Numbered from the stretch's first letter, positions 8,819-17,723 are shown. The stretch: 64,000 nt of DNA from an uncultured Bacilli bacterium (GCA_934167485.1 CAKPKL010000002.1:84194-148193), one strand, 5' to 3'. A program made the numbers and translations. The notes: generated by a model from the letters alone, not told the origin.

Positions 8819-10914
8819 TATTTCTTCTCTACCATCTCATAGGCTTCTATAACATCTCCAACTTTAATATCATTAAAATTGTTTATTGTTATACCACATT
8901 CTAAGCCTTTTTTAACTTCTTTCGCACTATCTTTTTCTCTTTGAATAGAATTAATTTCACCATCATATATAACAACGCTATCTCTTATTATACGTACTTT
9001 TGAATTTGATTTAATTACGCCATCTAAAACATAACTACCTGCTATTGTTCCTACTTTAGAAAATTTAAATAATTGTCTTACTTCTGCACTACCAATTACT
9101 TTTTCTTCATATTCTGGATCTAACATACCTTTCATTGCTGCTTCCATATCTTCTACTGCTTTATAAATTATATCGTAAAGTCTAATTTCTACACCTTTTT
9201 CTTTTGCATAATCTTTTATAGTATTATTTGGTCTTATATTAAATCCAATTATTATAGCATTAGATGCATTAGCAAGTACTATATCACTTTCAGTAATAGC
9301 TCCTACACTGCTTCTAAGTACTTTTACTTTAACACCCTCTACTTCTATTTTTTCTAAAGAATTTTTTACAGCTTCACTAGATCCATTTACATCTGCTTTT
9401 ACAATTACATTAATTTCTTTTACACCTTCTTGTATTTTAGCAAAAATATCTTCTAAAGATACCGTTCCTTTAGCATTTTGTTTTAAATGTTCTTCTTCTT
9501 TTCTAGCTTCCCCTATACTTCTAGCTTGTTTTTCTGTTTCAAAAGCCATAAATTTATCTCCAGCACTAGGTGTATTATTAAGCCCTGTAATTTCTACTGG
9601 TTGACTTGGATAAGCCTCTGTAATTTCCTCGCCTTTATCATTTTTAAGTGTTCTTACTTTACCATAACTTGTACCTACTACTATAGGATCTCCAAGTCTT
9701 AAAGTACCATTTTGTACAAGTATTGTAACTATAGGACCTACTTGTTTATCAAGTCTAGATTCAACTACACTACCACTTGCATAACGAGATGGATTTGCTT
9801 TATATCCTTCCATTTCTGATACCAATAATATATTGTCTAATAATTCTTCTATTCCTGTTCCATTTTTAGCACTTATTTGTGAATATATTGTATCTCCACC
9901 CCAAGTATCTGGAGTAAGGTCATATTCTGCAAGCTCACTCATTACACGTTCTACATTAGCTCCAGGTTTATCTATCTTATTTATAGCTACAATAATTGGA
10001 ACTCCAGCTGCTTTTGCATGGTCTATTGCTTCTTTTGTTTGTGGCATAACTCCATCATCTGCAGCTACTATTATAATAACTATATCAGTAATAGAAGCTC
10101 CACGTGCTCTCATTTCTGTAAAGGCTGCATGTCCTGGTGTATCTATAAATGTTATATATTCACCCTTTACTTTAACTTGATAAGCACTTATAGCTTGTGT
10201 TATTCCCCCAGCTTCTCCTTCTGCAACACTTGTTTTTCTAATTGTATCTAGTAAAGTAGTTTTACCATGATCAACATGTCCCATAATAGTAACTACTGGA
10301 GGTCTTTTAACTAAATCTTCTTCTTTATCTTGAATATCAAATTCTTCAAATTTAGTTTCATCTATTATTTGTTCTTTTTGTAATTCTTTACCATATTCTG
10401 ATACCAACAATTCAGCATTATCAAAATCAACTTTATTATTTACAGTAGCAAGTATACCTAACATAAATAATTTTTTTACAAGCTCTCCTGATGAAACATT
10501 TAACTCTTTTGCTAAATCACCAATAGTCATACCTTCCTTATAAGTTACTACGTTTGAATTTTGTACTGGTCCATTACTTATAAGTTTTTCTTTGTTTTTA
10601 TACATTTCTTTTTTCTTTTTAGCTAATTCTTTTTTATTTGTTTTAGCTTTATTTATTACTTGAACCTGTTTTTTTTGTTTTGTATTACTTACTATACTTT
10701 CTTGTTTTTTATTTTCTTTTTCTATTAACTCTTCTTCATATTCTAAATCCATTTCTTCTTCTAAAGAAGAAATAGCTCCATCAAGTTCTGTAATAGCTTC
10801 TTCATCTAACATATCATCTTCATTTGAAACTGATATATTTAACTTTTTACATAATTCTAATATTTCTTTTAAGGTTTTGTTTACATCTTGTGCGTATTCT
10901 AATACACTCATCAT
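8818..10914 (-). CDS. infB: Translation initiation factor IF-2
   Basis: A 698-residue protein. A short Lys/Glu-rich N-terminal region contains an IF2_N-type motif (MTIGDLAKELNVSSGELVKKL). The GTPase domain starts near residue 205 (PPVVTIMGHVDHGKTTLLD), with DTPGH and NKID motifs, followed by domains II to IV, ending in a C2 fold that binds fMet-tRNA. It brings the initiator tRNA to the 30S subunit. The N-terminal part is short, as is common in Firmicutes. It lies within the operon after the dCMP deaminase genes. Confidence 0.98.
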   Translation of the reverse strand: MMSVLEYAQDVNKTLKEILELCKKLNISVSNEDDMLDEEAITELDGAISSLEEEMDLEYEEELIEKENKKQESIVSNTKQKKQVQVINKAKTNKKELAKKKKEMYKNKEKLISNGPVQNSNVVTYKEGMTIGDLAKELNVSSGELVKKLFMLGILATVNNKVDFDNAELLVSEYGKELQKEQIIDETKFEEFDIQDKEEDLVKRPPVVTIMGHVDHGKTTLLDTIRKTSVAEGEAGGITQAISAYQVKVKGEYITFIDTPGHAAFTEMRARGASITDIVIIIVAADDGVMPQTKEAIDHAKAAGVPIIVAINKIDKPGANVERVMSELAEYDLTPDTWGGDTIYSQISAKNGTGIEELLDNILLVSEMEGYKANPSRYASGSVVESRLDKQVGPIVTILVQNGTLRLGDPIVVGTSYGKVRTLKNDKGEEITEAYPSQPVEITGLNNTPSAGDKFMAFETEKQARSIGEARKEEEHLKQNAKGTVSLEDIFAKIQEGVKEINVIVKADVNGSSEAVKNSLEKIEVEGVKVKVLRSSVGAITESDIVLANASNAIIIGFNIRPNNTIKDYAKEKGVEIRLYDIIYKAVEDMEAAMKGMLDPEYEEKVIGSAEVRQLFKFSKVGTIAGSYVLDGVIKSNSKVRIIRDSVVIYDGEINSIQREKDSAKEVKKGLECGITINNFNDIKVGDVIEAYEMVEKK

Positions 10915-10929
10915 AATTTACACCTCTTT

Positions 10930-11355
10930 CTACAATTTTCTTATTTTAGTACCTGCCTCCGCTAAAAATCTTTTAGATAAGGCATCTGGATAATCTTGAT
11001 CATAAACTATTTCTTTTATACCACTGCTTACTAAAAGTTTAGCACATATGTGGCATGGAAATGTAGTAATGTATGCAGTGCTTCCATCTATTTCAATACC
11101 ATTTCTAGCAGCCTCACTGATTGCTAACTGCTCAGCACATATATTTCTGCATACTTCTCTTCTTTCTCCACTTGGTATTTTTAATTCATCTCTCAAACAT
11201 CCCTGTTCTAAGCATGGCCTTATTCCACCTACAACATTATTATATCCTTGAGCAATTATCTTATTATTTTTAACAAACACAGCCCCTACATGAGCACGTA
11301 AGCAAATAGACTTACTTGCTTGTTCATAGGCTTTATCCATATATTCCCTATCCAT
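10930..11355 (-). CDS. Deoxycytidylate deaminase family protein (second copy)
   Basis: A 141-residue zinc deaminase. The zinc site appears as CAEQLAI (Cys in place of the usual His, then catalytic Glu) with PCHICAK downstream. The long insert GCLRDELKIPSGERREVC is typical of dCMP deaminases with a regulatory metal site. It converts dCMP to dUMP for dTTP synthesis, if the substrate matches the family. It lies 8 bases after the next copy and is clearly a distant paralog, not a recent repeat. Its place between ylxR and infB is unusual. Confidence 0.85.
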   Translation of the reverse strand: MDREYMDKAYEQASKSICLRAHVGAVFVKNNKIIAQGYNNVVGGIRPCLEQGCLRDELKIPSGERREVCRNICAEQLAISEAARNGIEIDGSTAYITTFPCHICAKLLVSSGIKEIVYDQDYPDALSKRFLAEAGTKIRKL

Positions 11356-11363
11356 AACCTCAC

Positions 11364-11843
11364 CTATAATTTAAATACTAATTCTTTTCCTTTTTGATTA
11401 TATTTTCTATAAGGAATTCCACAAGCATCTAGCATTTTTTTAGATGCTAAATTGCCTTCTGTACCATTATATTTATCGCTTAAATAAACAATTTCTTTAA
11501 TTCCAGATTGAATTATAGCTTTAGCACACTCATTACATGGAAAAAGTGTTACGTAAATTCTACATCCTTCAACTGAAGTTTTTGAATTTAAAATTGCATT
11601 TAACTCTGAATGACATACATATGCATACTTAGTATCCAAGAAGTTTCCTTCTCTTTCCCAAGACATATTCTTATCATCATCATAACCACGAGGAGCTCCA
11701 TTATATCCTACTGAAATTATTTTATTATCATCATCTACTATGCAAGCTCCCACTTGTGAATTTGGATCTTTACTTCTTTCAGCAGAAAGAAGCGCTAACC
11801 CCATAAAATACTCTTCCCAAGTTATATAATCTTCTCTTTTCAT
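11364..11843 (-). CDS. Deoxycytidylate deaminase family protein (ComEB-like)
   Basis: A 159-residue deaminase beginning with YITWEEYFMGLALLSAERS. The zinc site is CHSELNAIL (His ligand and Glu) and PCNECAK. The segment SQVGACIVDDDNKIISVGYNG is typical of dCMP deaminases. The ATG overlaps the ylxR stop by four bases, so it is coupled to the nusA operon. Two deaminases with different zinc ligands side by side suggest separate substrates or regulation. A role in base modification other than dCMP cannot be excluded. Confidence 0.85.
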   Translation of the reverse strand: MKREDYITWEEYFMGLALLSAERSKDPNSQVGACIVDDDNKIISVGYNGAPRGYDDDKNMSWEREGNFLDTKYAYVCHSELNAILNSKTSVEGCRIYVTLFPCNECAKAIIQSGIKEIVYLSDKYNGTEGNLASKKMLDACGIPYRKYNQKGKELVFKL

Positions 11844-12100
11844 ATTTCACCTACTAATTTTCTTAACTCATCATATATAGAATCAGGAACTTCAACCTCT
11901 AATTTTTTATTTAATATTTTATTTTTTTGAGCAATATTAAATGTATTTAAATCTTTTTTTAAATAAGCACCTCTACCATTTGCTTTTCCTGTCTCATCAA
12001 CAATTACATTTCCTTCTGGAGTTCTAACAACTCTTATTAGTTCTTTCTTAGGTAATTTTTCTAAAGTCACTACACATGATCTCATTGGTATCTTTTTCAT
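11840..12100 (-). CDS. ylxR: YlxR family RNA-binding protein
   Basis: An 86-residue protein with the YlxR (DUF448) signature MRSCVVTLEKLPKKELIRVVR and the GRGAYL motif. It lies directly after nusA, its usual place. In other Firmicutes YlxR binds RNA and affects RNase P and nucleoid functions. The usual next gene, the L7Ae-like ylxQ, is missing here; deaminase genes occupy that place. Confidence 0.93.
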   Translation of the reverse strand: MKKIPMRSCVVTLEKLPKKELIRVVRTPEGNVIVDETGKANGRGAYLKKDLNTFNIAQKNKILNKKLEVEVPDSIYDELRKLVGEI

Positions 12101-12107
12101 GACTCAC

Positions 12108-13292
12108 CTACTCTAAAATGTTTATTCCAGCTTCATGTACTTGTTCTATTGTTTTTATTTCTAAATTATAATGTGTAAGACGACTAGCAAGTTTTACATT
12201 TATACCTTTTTTACCTATAGCTAAACTTAAATTTTTATCATCAACTACAACCATAGTTTCTTTAGTTTTTTCATCTAATATAAATACTCTCAAATCTTTA
12301 GCAGGACTAAGTGCATTTTGTATAAATTCTACAGGATCTTTAGAATATTTTACAATATCTATTTTTTCGCCACCTAATTCATTTAATATATTAGCTATTC
12401 TTGTACCTCTTTCCCCTATACAAGCTCCAATTGGATCTACATTACTAATCTCAGAATATACGGCTATTTTAGTTCTGTTACCTGCTTCACGAGCTATACT
12501 ATAAATAAGTACTGTTCCATCACTAATTTCTGGTATTTCAAGTTCAAATAATCTTTTTACAAAACCAAAATGTTTTCTACTTAAAAGTATTAAAGCACCC
12601 TTTGAATTAATATCAACTTTACTTATGTATACTTTTATTGTTGAACCCATTTGAATTTTTTCACCAGGTATTATTTCAGTCTTTGGAAGTAATCCTTGAG
12701 TTTTTCCTAAATCAATATAATAATTATTCTCATCTTCCATTTCTACTGTACCTGACATCATTTCATCTTGTTTTTCACCAAATTCACGAGCTATATTATT
12801 TCTTTCTGCCTCACGAACTTTTTGAATTACAACTTGTTTAGCAGTAGCAGCAGCAACTCTACCAAAATCCTTTGGAGTTACTTCTTCTTCTATAGTATCT
12901 CCAACTTTAATACTAGGATCTATTTTTCTAGCATCTTCAAGCGTTATATGTATTTTATTATTAAATACAAATGGTCTATATCTAAATTCTTCTGGTAAAT
13001 CTTCTAAGTCTTCATCTTCTAATTGCTCTTCTGTTAGAATTTCTTCATCAGCCATTGGAATATTATCTTCATCTAATGATTCTTTATGTTTTTCATCAAG
13101 CACTACTGTTTTAAATGAAAATAATTTAAAACGCATATTATCTTCATCATATTCTACTCTTCCATTTGGAAGTCCTGTTTGTTTTTTGTAAGCACTTAAA
13201 AGCGCTAAAGACATAGCTTCTATTATATAATCTTTATCTATACCTTCTTTTTCTAATATTTCTAGTGTTTTCTTAAATTCTTTACTATCCAT
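12108..13292 (-). CDS. nusA: Transcription termination/antitermination factor NusA
   Basis: A 394-residue protein with the NusA layout: N-terminal domain (about 1-130, with an acidic stretch), S1 domain around residues 180-250 (SGTVEMEDENNYYIDLG), then two KH domains (GACIGERGTRIANILNELGG and NLSLAIGKKGINVKLASRL). It binds RNA polymerase and nascent RNA, modulating pausing and termination. The start at 13292 (MDSKEFKKTLEIL) is preferred over the upstream in-frame codon at 13325 because AAAGGATGTG lies just before it. It nearly abuts rimP. Confidence 0.97.
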   Translation of the reverse strand: MDSKEFKKTLEILEKEGIDKDYIIEAMSLALLSAYKKQTGLPNGRVEYDEDNMRFKLFSFKTVVLDEKHKESLDEDNIPMADEEILTEEQLEDEDLEDLPEEFRYRPFVFNNKIHITLEDARKIDPSIKVGDTIEEEVTPKDFGRVAAATAKQVVIQKVREAERNNIAREFGEKQDEMMSGTVEMEDENNYYIDLGKTQGLLPKTEIIPGEKIQMGSTIKVYISKVDINSKGALILLSRKHFGFVKRLFELEIPEISDGTVLIYSIAREAGNRTKIAVYSEISNVDPIGACIGERGTRIANILNELGGEKIDIVKYSKDPVEFIQNALSPAKDLRVFILDEKTKETMVVVDDKNLSLAIGKKGINVKLASRLTHYNLEIKTIEQVHEAGINILE

Positions 13293-13293
13293 A

Positions 13294-13548
13294 TTATTCA
13301 CATCCTTTCTCTTTAGAACATACATCTAATATATAACTATTTTCTATGTAATCTACTTCATCTAATAATGGATCTACTATCCTAGTTACTGTAACACAAT
13401 CTGATACATCTATAACACCATTCTTATCAATAATAATTCTCAAATAATAATTATTATCCTCTTCTACATATAATACCTCATCTAATATAAAACCTGCTTC
13501 TTTTATTTTGTCTTCTATTAGATTTCTCACTTTAACTGCAATTTCCAT
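13294..13548 (-). CDS. rimP: RimP ribosome maturation factor, N-terminal domain only
   Basis: An 84-residue protein matching only the first RimP domain (IEDKIKEAGFILDEVLYVEE to DVSDCVTVTRIVDPLLDEVD). Normal RimP is about 150 residues with a second SH3-like domain. Here the frame ends where the SSPGLDRP-like linker would be, replaced by CSKEKGCE, and nusA starts two bases after the stop. RimP helps assembly of the 30S head region. The start at 13548 is supported by GGAGGTG; the TTG at 13560 lies inside that site. The loss of the second domain looks real, since no remnant lies in the next bases. Confidence 0.85.
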   Translation of the reverse strand: MEIAVKVRNLIEDKIKEAGFILDEVLYVEEDNNYYLRIIIDKNGVIDVSDCVTVTRIVDPLLDEVDYIENSYILDVCSKEKGCE

Positions 13549-13570
13549 GAACACCTCCAAATTAATTTAA

Positions 13571-13593
13571 AGAGTGGGATTTTTTCCCACTCT
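13571..13593 (-). promoter_or_regulatory. Leader hairpin of the rimP-nusA operon
   Basis: A perfect 9-bp stem AGAGTGGGA/TCCCACTCT with a 5-base loop lies in the short leader between promoter and rimP start, followed by TTTAAATTAATTT. It could be a weak attenuator or an RNA-stabilising hairpin. The ribosome binding site is outside it. Confidence 0.6.
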
Positions 13594-13609
13594 TGCTTGC
13601 AACATACTA

Positions 13610-13618
13610 ATTATATCA
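13610..13618 (-). promoter_or_regulatory. rimP-nusA-infB operon promoter, extended -10
   Basis: TGATATAAT on the minus strand lies about 62 bases before the rimP start. No good -35 is seen. Confidence 0.55.
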
Positions 13619-13656
13619 TCTTTTATAGAAAAATAAAAGATTTTTTTATTAAATTT

Positions 13657-13665
13657 TGGTATAAT
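13657..13665 (+). promoter_or_regulatory. Promoter of the CPBP protease gene, extended -10
   Basis: TGGTATAAT lies 23 bases before the ATG, with GGAGG at 13679-13683 as ribosome binding site. Confidence 0.6.
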
Positions 13666-13687
13666 ATATAATAGATATGGAGGATAT

Positions 13688-14392
13688 ATGGAAAAAAAAC
13701 GTATTAATATAAAAAGCATTTTGACTGGTATCGGAGTAATTCTATTATATTTTATAGGTTCTTCTATATATACTAACATCCTAAATTTATTTGGTGTTAA
13801 TTATAGTAAACTAAGTATTGCTGTTAAAAGTATTTATTTAGGTTTTTATGAACTTATTTTAACTTTAATAATAGTATATATATACAAAAAAGATTTTATT
13901 CCTAATTTAAAAGATTTTATAAAAAATAATACTAAATATTTTAAAGAATATATAAAATACTGGTTTATGATGTTAGGCCTTATGATGATAGCGAATATCT
14001 TAATAACAAATTTTACGACATCACTTACATCAAATAATCAACAAACTATTATGGATAACCTAAAAATAGCTCCTATATATACATTTGTAGTAACTGTATT
14101 TATAGCGCCTGTTCTAGAAGAATTAGTATTTAGATTATCTTTTAGAAAGATATTTTATAAAAATGATATACTTTTTATAATTATCTCAGGACTTGTTTTT
14201 GGGTCTTTACATGTATTAGGAAGTTTTAATGCTCCTATTGATTTATTATTTATAATACCTTATAGTATCCCAGGATTTATATTTGCTTATATCTATTGTA
14301 AATCTAAAAATATATGTGTATCAATGAGTATTCACTTTATACATAACGGTATTATGTTATTACTTTCTTTTATTTTATTTATGTTAACATAA
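13688..14392 (+). CDS. CPBP family intramembrane metalloprotease
   Basis: A 234-residue integral membrane protein with about seven hydrophobic segments. It has the CPBP/Abi motifs: EELVFR (metal and catalytic Glu residues, about residue 150), FGSLHV and a third HFIHNG motif near the end. Family members cut substrates within membranes or take part in bacteriocin self-immunity and CAAX processing. Substrate unknown. It is a single gene, divergent from the rimP operon. Confidence 0.9.
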   Translation: MEKKRINIKSILTGIGVILLYFIGSSIYTNILNLFGVNYSKLSIAVKSIYLGFYELILTLIIVYIYKKDFIPNLKDFIKNNTKYFKEYIKYWFMMLGLMMIANILITNFTTSLTSNNQQTIMDNLKIAPIYTFVVTVFIAPVLEELVFRLSFRKIFYKNDILFIIISGLVFGSLHVLGSFNAPIDLLFIIPYSIPGFIFAYIYCKSKNICVSMSIHFIHNGIMLLLSFILFMLT

Positions 14393-14416
14393 AAAGGAAA
14401 CTAAAATTTCCTTTTT
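14391..14416. terminator. Bidirectional terminator
   Basis: A 10-bp stem AAAAAGGAAA/TTTCCTTTTT with a 6-base loop starts at the stop of the CPBP gene and ends two bases before the stop of the small minus-strand gene. A/T runs on both sides serve both directions. Confidence 0.88.
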
Positions 14417-14417
14417 A

Positions 14418-14570
14418 TTAACCCATATCTTCTAGTTTTTTACTTGCTTTTTTCATAGCACTATCTGCTATATCCTCTAATTTTTCCATTACTGGCTCAC
14501 TATATTTTTGGTAAGCTAGCACGGCTCCAGCACCAACAGCTATTAAAGCCATCGATTTTACTATTTTCAT
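14418..14570 (-). CDS. Small membrane-anchored protein (50 aa)
   Basis: A short frame with ATG at 14570 preceded by GAGGTGAAATT and ending at the shared terminator. It encodes a short hydrophobic N-terminal segment (SMALIAVGAGAVLAYQKY) and a charged helical tail with repeated Lys/Glu/Met. It resembles YtxH-type small proteins, but it is too short to assign. Start site, clean stop and terminator support a real gene. Confidence 0.7.
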   Translation of the reverse strand: MKIVKSMALIAVGAGAVLAYQKYSEPVMEKLEDIADSAMKKASKKLEDMG

Positions 14571-14640
14571 AATTTCACCTCACTAGAAATATGACTTTGT
14601 ATATAAATAAATTATATACATTTTTATTATTTCTAGTTTT

Positions 14641-16854
14641 TTATTTATTATACAATTTATTAGTTAATTTTTCTAATAAATTAGTTTTTCTAGAATATTC
14701 TATAGTTTTTTTTATACCAAACATAAATGCGTTAGGATCTCCTATTATTATCAATCTTTTTTTAGCACGTGTTATTCCTGTATAAATTAACTTTTTATAA
14801 AGCATTCTTTTATAGGATAAACAAATTGGCATTATTACAAGTTCAAATTCACTACCTTGACTTTTATGTATACTTATAATAAATCCATGTTTAAATTTAT
14901 TAAAATCTTTTGATTGATATGTAACAATAGTTCCATAATAATCTATTGTAATCTCAGGATGTCCACTCTTTCCTTTATAATTTATATCTTTTATTACACC
15001 TATATCACCATTAAATACATTATTATCTGGATCATTAACAAGTTGTAGTATCTTATCATTTTCTCTAAAAATAACATCTCCATACTTTATTTCTTTACAT
15101 CCTACACAAGATGGATTAAATACATCTTGTAAAACTTTATTTATATTATCTATTCCATTTACACCAGCGTACATCGGAGCCATTATTTGTACTCTTTTAT
15201 AATCATAGCCTTTACTTATTACTTTTTTTACTATATTTACTAAACTAGGAACAATAGCATCACTTGAACATTCTAAAAATTTATAATCATCTCGATCTAT
15301 TAAAAAATCATCTTCTAAAGTTTCATTTTTTATTTCATTAGCAAGCACAGGTATATAACTAGACTCATCTTGTCTATATAATAAATCAAGTTCAACTACA
15401 TCAATAATATCACTATCTATTAAATCTTTTAAAACATTGCCACTACCAACACTAGGCAATTGATTATAATCTCCTACTAATACTAACTTAATATTATTTG
15501 TAAGTCCTTTAAGTAAACTACTCATTAAATGATTATCTATCATACTAACTTCATCTACTATTATTAAATTAGAAAAATCTGGGTTATATTCATTAACCAT
15601 AAACTCATCTGTTTCTTTATTCCATTTTAAAAATCTATGAATTGTAGTAGCTGGTAAATTAGTAGATTCACTCATACGTTTACTTGCTCTTCCTGTGGGC
15701 GCTAAAAGTGCGATAGAATTTATTAATTCTTTGAGTTCTAATTTATTTAATTTCTTATACAAATCGACTATAGCTTTTATTATAGTAGTTTTTCCTGTAC
15801 CAGGACCTCCAGTTACAATTACTATATTGTTTTCTAAAGCTTTTATTATAGCCTCTTCTTGCCTAGGACTATACTTAATTTCATATTTATCTTCTAACTC
15901 TTTTATCCTTAAATCTAAATTTTTATATTTACTAACAGGTTTATTTATCAAATAATTAACTTTAGAAGCTATATATTCTTCAGATTCATATTCATCAAAA
16001 ATATAGTATCTATCTTCTTCTATTTTTATTTTCAATTCACCATCTAACTCATTTATAGCCTCATCAAAAAGATCACTAGATATATCTGTTTTTAAATAAT
16101 ATGAAACTCCTTCATATATTTCATTTATATATAAATATGTGTCTCCTTTTGAAAAACTTATATTTTTCATAACATAAATAATACATGCTTTTATCCTATT
16201 TATATTATAATTATCTTCATTTATTTTGGTTGCTATTTCATCTACTTTAGTAAAATTGATTTCATCTACATCATCTATTATTCTATATATATTATTCTCA
16301 ATTATTCTAATTGTATTACTCTTATACATATTATAAATAGAAAGTGAATCTCTCATAGAAAAACCTAATTCTGTTAATTTTACAATTATTTCATGTGATT
16401 CTTCATATTTTACTAATGTATCATAAATTATATTTATTTTTTCTTCAGATAGTTTTGGTACTTGATAAAGACAAGTTTTATCTTTTAAAATCATATCAAG
16501 AGTTTTATCACCTAAAATATTTACTATTCTAGTTGCCATTTTTTCTCCAATACCTTTAAAAAGATCACTAGATAAAAATTCTATAATACCATCTTTATCA
16601 TCTGGTTTAATTCTCTCACTATTAGTAACATTATATTGAAATCCATATTTAGGATGATTTACAATCTCACCATACATAATATATTTTTCATTAAGATTTA
16701 AATCTGCAAAATAACCTGTAAAAGTAATAGTCTTATTTATATAATCTTGCATTTCTACCATATTTGTTTCAGTAACTTTTAAAAGACCTATTATATAGCC
16801 TTTGTCACTTTTAAATATAATTTGTCTAAATATTCCTTTTACATAATCTTGCAT
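14641..16854 (-). CDS. recD2: RecD2 family 5'-3' DNA helicase
   Basis: A 737-residue superfamily 1 helicase. The N-terminal region has an OB-like domain and helix-hairpin-helix motifs (KGIGEKMATRIVNILG). The helicase core shows Walker A VTGGPGTGKTTIIKAI, the DEVSM Walker B, GDYNQLPSVGSG and a final IHKSQGSEF with the TRAKKRLIIIGD motif. RecD2 proteins act in DNA repair without RecBC. Length matches the family. Its promoter is the extended -10 at 16871-16879. Confidence 0.96.
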   Translation of the reverse strand: MQDYVKGIFRQIIFKSDKGYIIGLLKVTETNMVEMQDYINKTITFTGYFADLNLNEKYIMYGEIVNHPKYGFQYNVTNSERIKPDDKDGIIEFLSSDLFKGIGEKMATRIVNILGDKTLDMILKDKTCLYQVPKLSEEKINIIYDTLVKYEESHEIIVKLTELGFSMRDSLSIYNMYKSNTIRIIENNIYRIIDDVDEINFTKVDEIATKINEDNYNINRIKACIIYVMKNISFSKGDTYLYINEIYEGVSYYLKTDISSDLFDEAINELDGELKIKIEEDRYYIFDEYESEEYIASKVNYLINKPVSKYKNLDLRIKELEDKYEIKYSPRQEEAIIKALENNIVIVTGGPGTGKTTIIKAIVDLYKKLNKLELKELINSIALLAPTGRASKRMSESTNLPATTIHRFLKWNKETDEFMVNEYNPDFSNLIIVDEVSMIDNHLMSSLLKGLTNNIKLVLVGDYNQLPSVGSGNVLKDLIDSDIIDVVELDLLYRQDESSYIPVLANEIKNETLEDDFLIDRDDYKFLECSSDAIVPSLVNIVKKVISKGYDYKRVQIMAPMYAGVNGIDNINKVLQDVFNPSCVGCKEIKYGDVIFRENDKILQLVNDPDNNVFNGDIGVIKDINYKGKSGHPEITIDYYGTIVTYQSKDFNKFKHGFIISIHKSQGSEFELVIMPICLSYKRMLYKKLIYTGITRAKKRLIIIGDPNAFMFGIKKTIEYSRKTNLLEKLTNKLYNK

Positions 16855-16870
16855 TTTATCACCAATAAAT

Positions 16871-16879
16871 ATTATAACA
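16871..16879 (-). promoter_or_regulatory. recD2 promoter, extended -10
   Basis: TGTTATAAT lies 17-25 bases before the recD2 ATG and directly after the terminator of the upstream gene. Confidence 0.6.
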
Positions 16880-16908
16880 TAAAAATAAAAGAGTTAAACT
16901 CTTTTATT
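16879..16908 (-). terminator. Terminator of the J-domain-like pair
   Basis: A near-perfect palindrome AATAAAAGAGTT/AACTCTTTTATT, followed by T-rich sequence on the minus strand. Its right arm includes the stop of the gene ending at 16894. Confidence 0.8.
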
Positions 16909-17295
16909 AATTATATCGTTATATGCATCTAGGATTTTATCAGTTAGAATTTTTCTTTTTTGTTTATTCTTTTCTAATTTAAGTTCATTCATACTACACT
17001 TTAATATATTTAACAATTCTTCTTTAGTATATTCTTTTTCACTAACTCCTAAAACTTTATATGGATTATATTCATCCCAAAACAATTTAGGCTCATTTAC
17101 TTTAGGTTTATTTTTATAATACATACATAATGCCTTATAAAATAAAATTATTTCTTCATTTGTTAAATATTTATTTAAAAATTCACTATCTAAATCTTCA
17201 AATTTTTTACTATTTTTTTTCATTACAATCATTAAATATTTAATATGTTGCAATTGTTCTATATTCATATTTTCAAATTGATCCATTTGCATCAC
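16894..17295 (-). CDS. Hypothetical protein with degenerate J-domain-like C-terminus (copy 2)
   Basis: A 133-residue protein. The C-terminal 60 residues read YNPYKVLGV, YTKEELLNILKCSMNEL and ILTDKILDAYNDI, which matches the spacing of a DnaJ J-domain (helix I start, helix II, final DAYxxI), but there is no HPD tripeptide, so it should not stimulate DnaK ATPase in the usual way. The N-terminus is charged. It follows a paralog after 38 bases in the same transcript. Function unknown. Confidence 0.7.
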   Translation of the reverse strand: MMQMDQFENMNIEQLQHIKYLMIVMKKNSKKFEDLDSEFLNKYLTNEEIILFYKALCMYYKNKPKVNEPKLFWDEYNPYKVLGVSEKEYTKEELLNILKCSMNELKLEKNKQKRKILTDKILDAYNDIINKRV

Positions 17296-17333
17296 CGAGA
17301 AAATATATTACTAAATTAAATCTTATTTGTCAA

Positions 17334-17720
17334 TTATTTTATCTTAGTTTTATCTATTTCATTGAATGCATCTAATACTTCATCTATCAATTTTTTTTGA
17401 ATTTCTATATCTTTTTCTTGTTTTTGTAATTCTAAAATTTTTAAATTTAAAGCATTTACTAATTCTTCATGTGTGTAATCAAAATTTTCGAGTCCCAATA
17501 CATCATATGGATTATACTCTTTCCAAGATATTTTGTTTGATCTTGTACTCACTACTTTATTTTGTAAATTTGATTGTTTTAAATAATAGTTTAAAATAAT
17601 TTGCTCTCCTGTATTTAAATAATCATCTATTACATCTTTTGACAAAAATAAAGTATTTCTTTCTTTTAATATTTTTATAATTCTTTTTACTTTTACTAAA
17701 TCTACTTTTTCAACGTACAT
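17334..17720 (-). CDS. Hypothetical protein with degenerate J-domain-like C-terminus (copy 1)
   Basis: A 128-residue paralog of the next gene. Shared pattern: W(K/D)EYNPY(D/K)VLG, Y(T)HEELVNALNLKILEL and LIDEVLDAFNEI. Again no HPD motif. Its start is three bases from the stop of the cofE-like gene, so the two are in one operon. Function unknown; a scaffold-like or J-like adaptor is a guess only. Confidence 0.7.
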   Translation of the reverse strand: MYVEKVDLVKVKRIIKILKERNTLFLSKDVIDDYLNTGEQIILNYYLKQSNLQNKVVSTRSNKISWKEYNPYDVLGLENFDYTHEELVNALNLKILELQKQEKDIEIQKKLIDEVLDAFNEIDKTKIK

Positions 17721-17723
17721 AAA

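Noticed and set aside
9833..10180. Plus-strand open frame opposite infB (115 codons)
   Set aside because: It mirrors the conserved infB GTPase domain, has no ribosome binding site and no family pattern. Other frames opposite real genes were dropped for the same reason.
8483..10914. Recoded TGA (Mycoplasma-type code)
   Set aside because: TGA ends rbfA and the large prepilin gene, and Trp in infB and elsewhere is TGG.
10930..11843. Recent duplication of the deaminase genes
   Set aside because: The two proteins differ in zinc ligands, inserts and length; they are old paralogs.
13294..13330. Frameshift in rimP
   Set aside because: No sequence coding the missing second domain exists in any frame before or in nusA, so the short form looks real.
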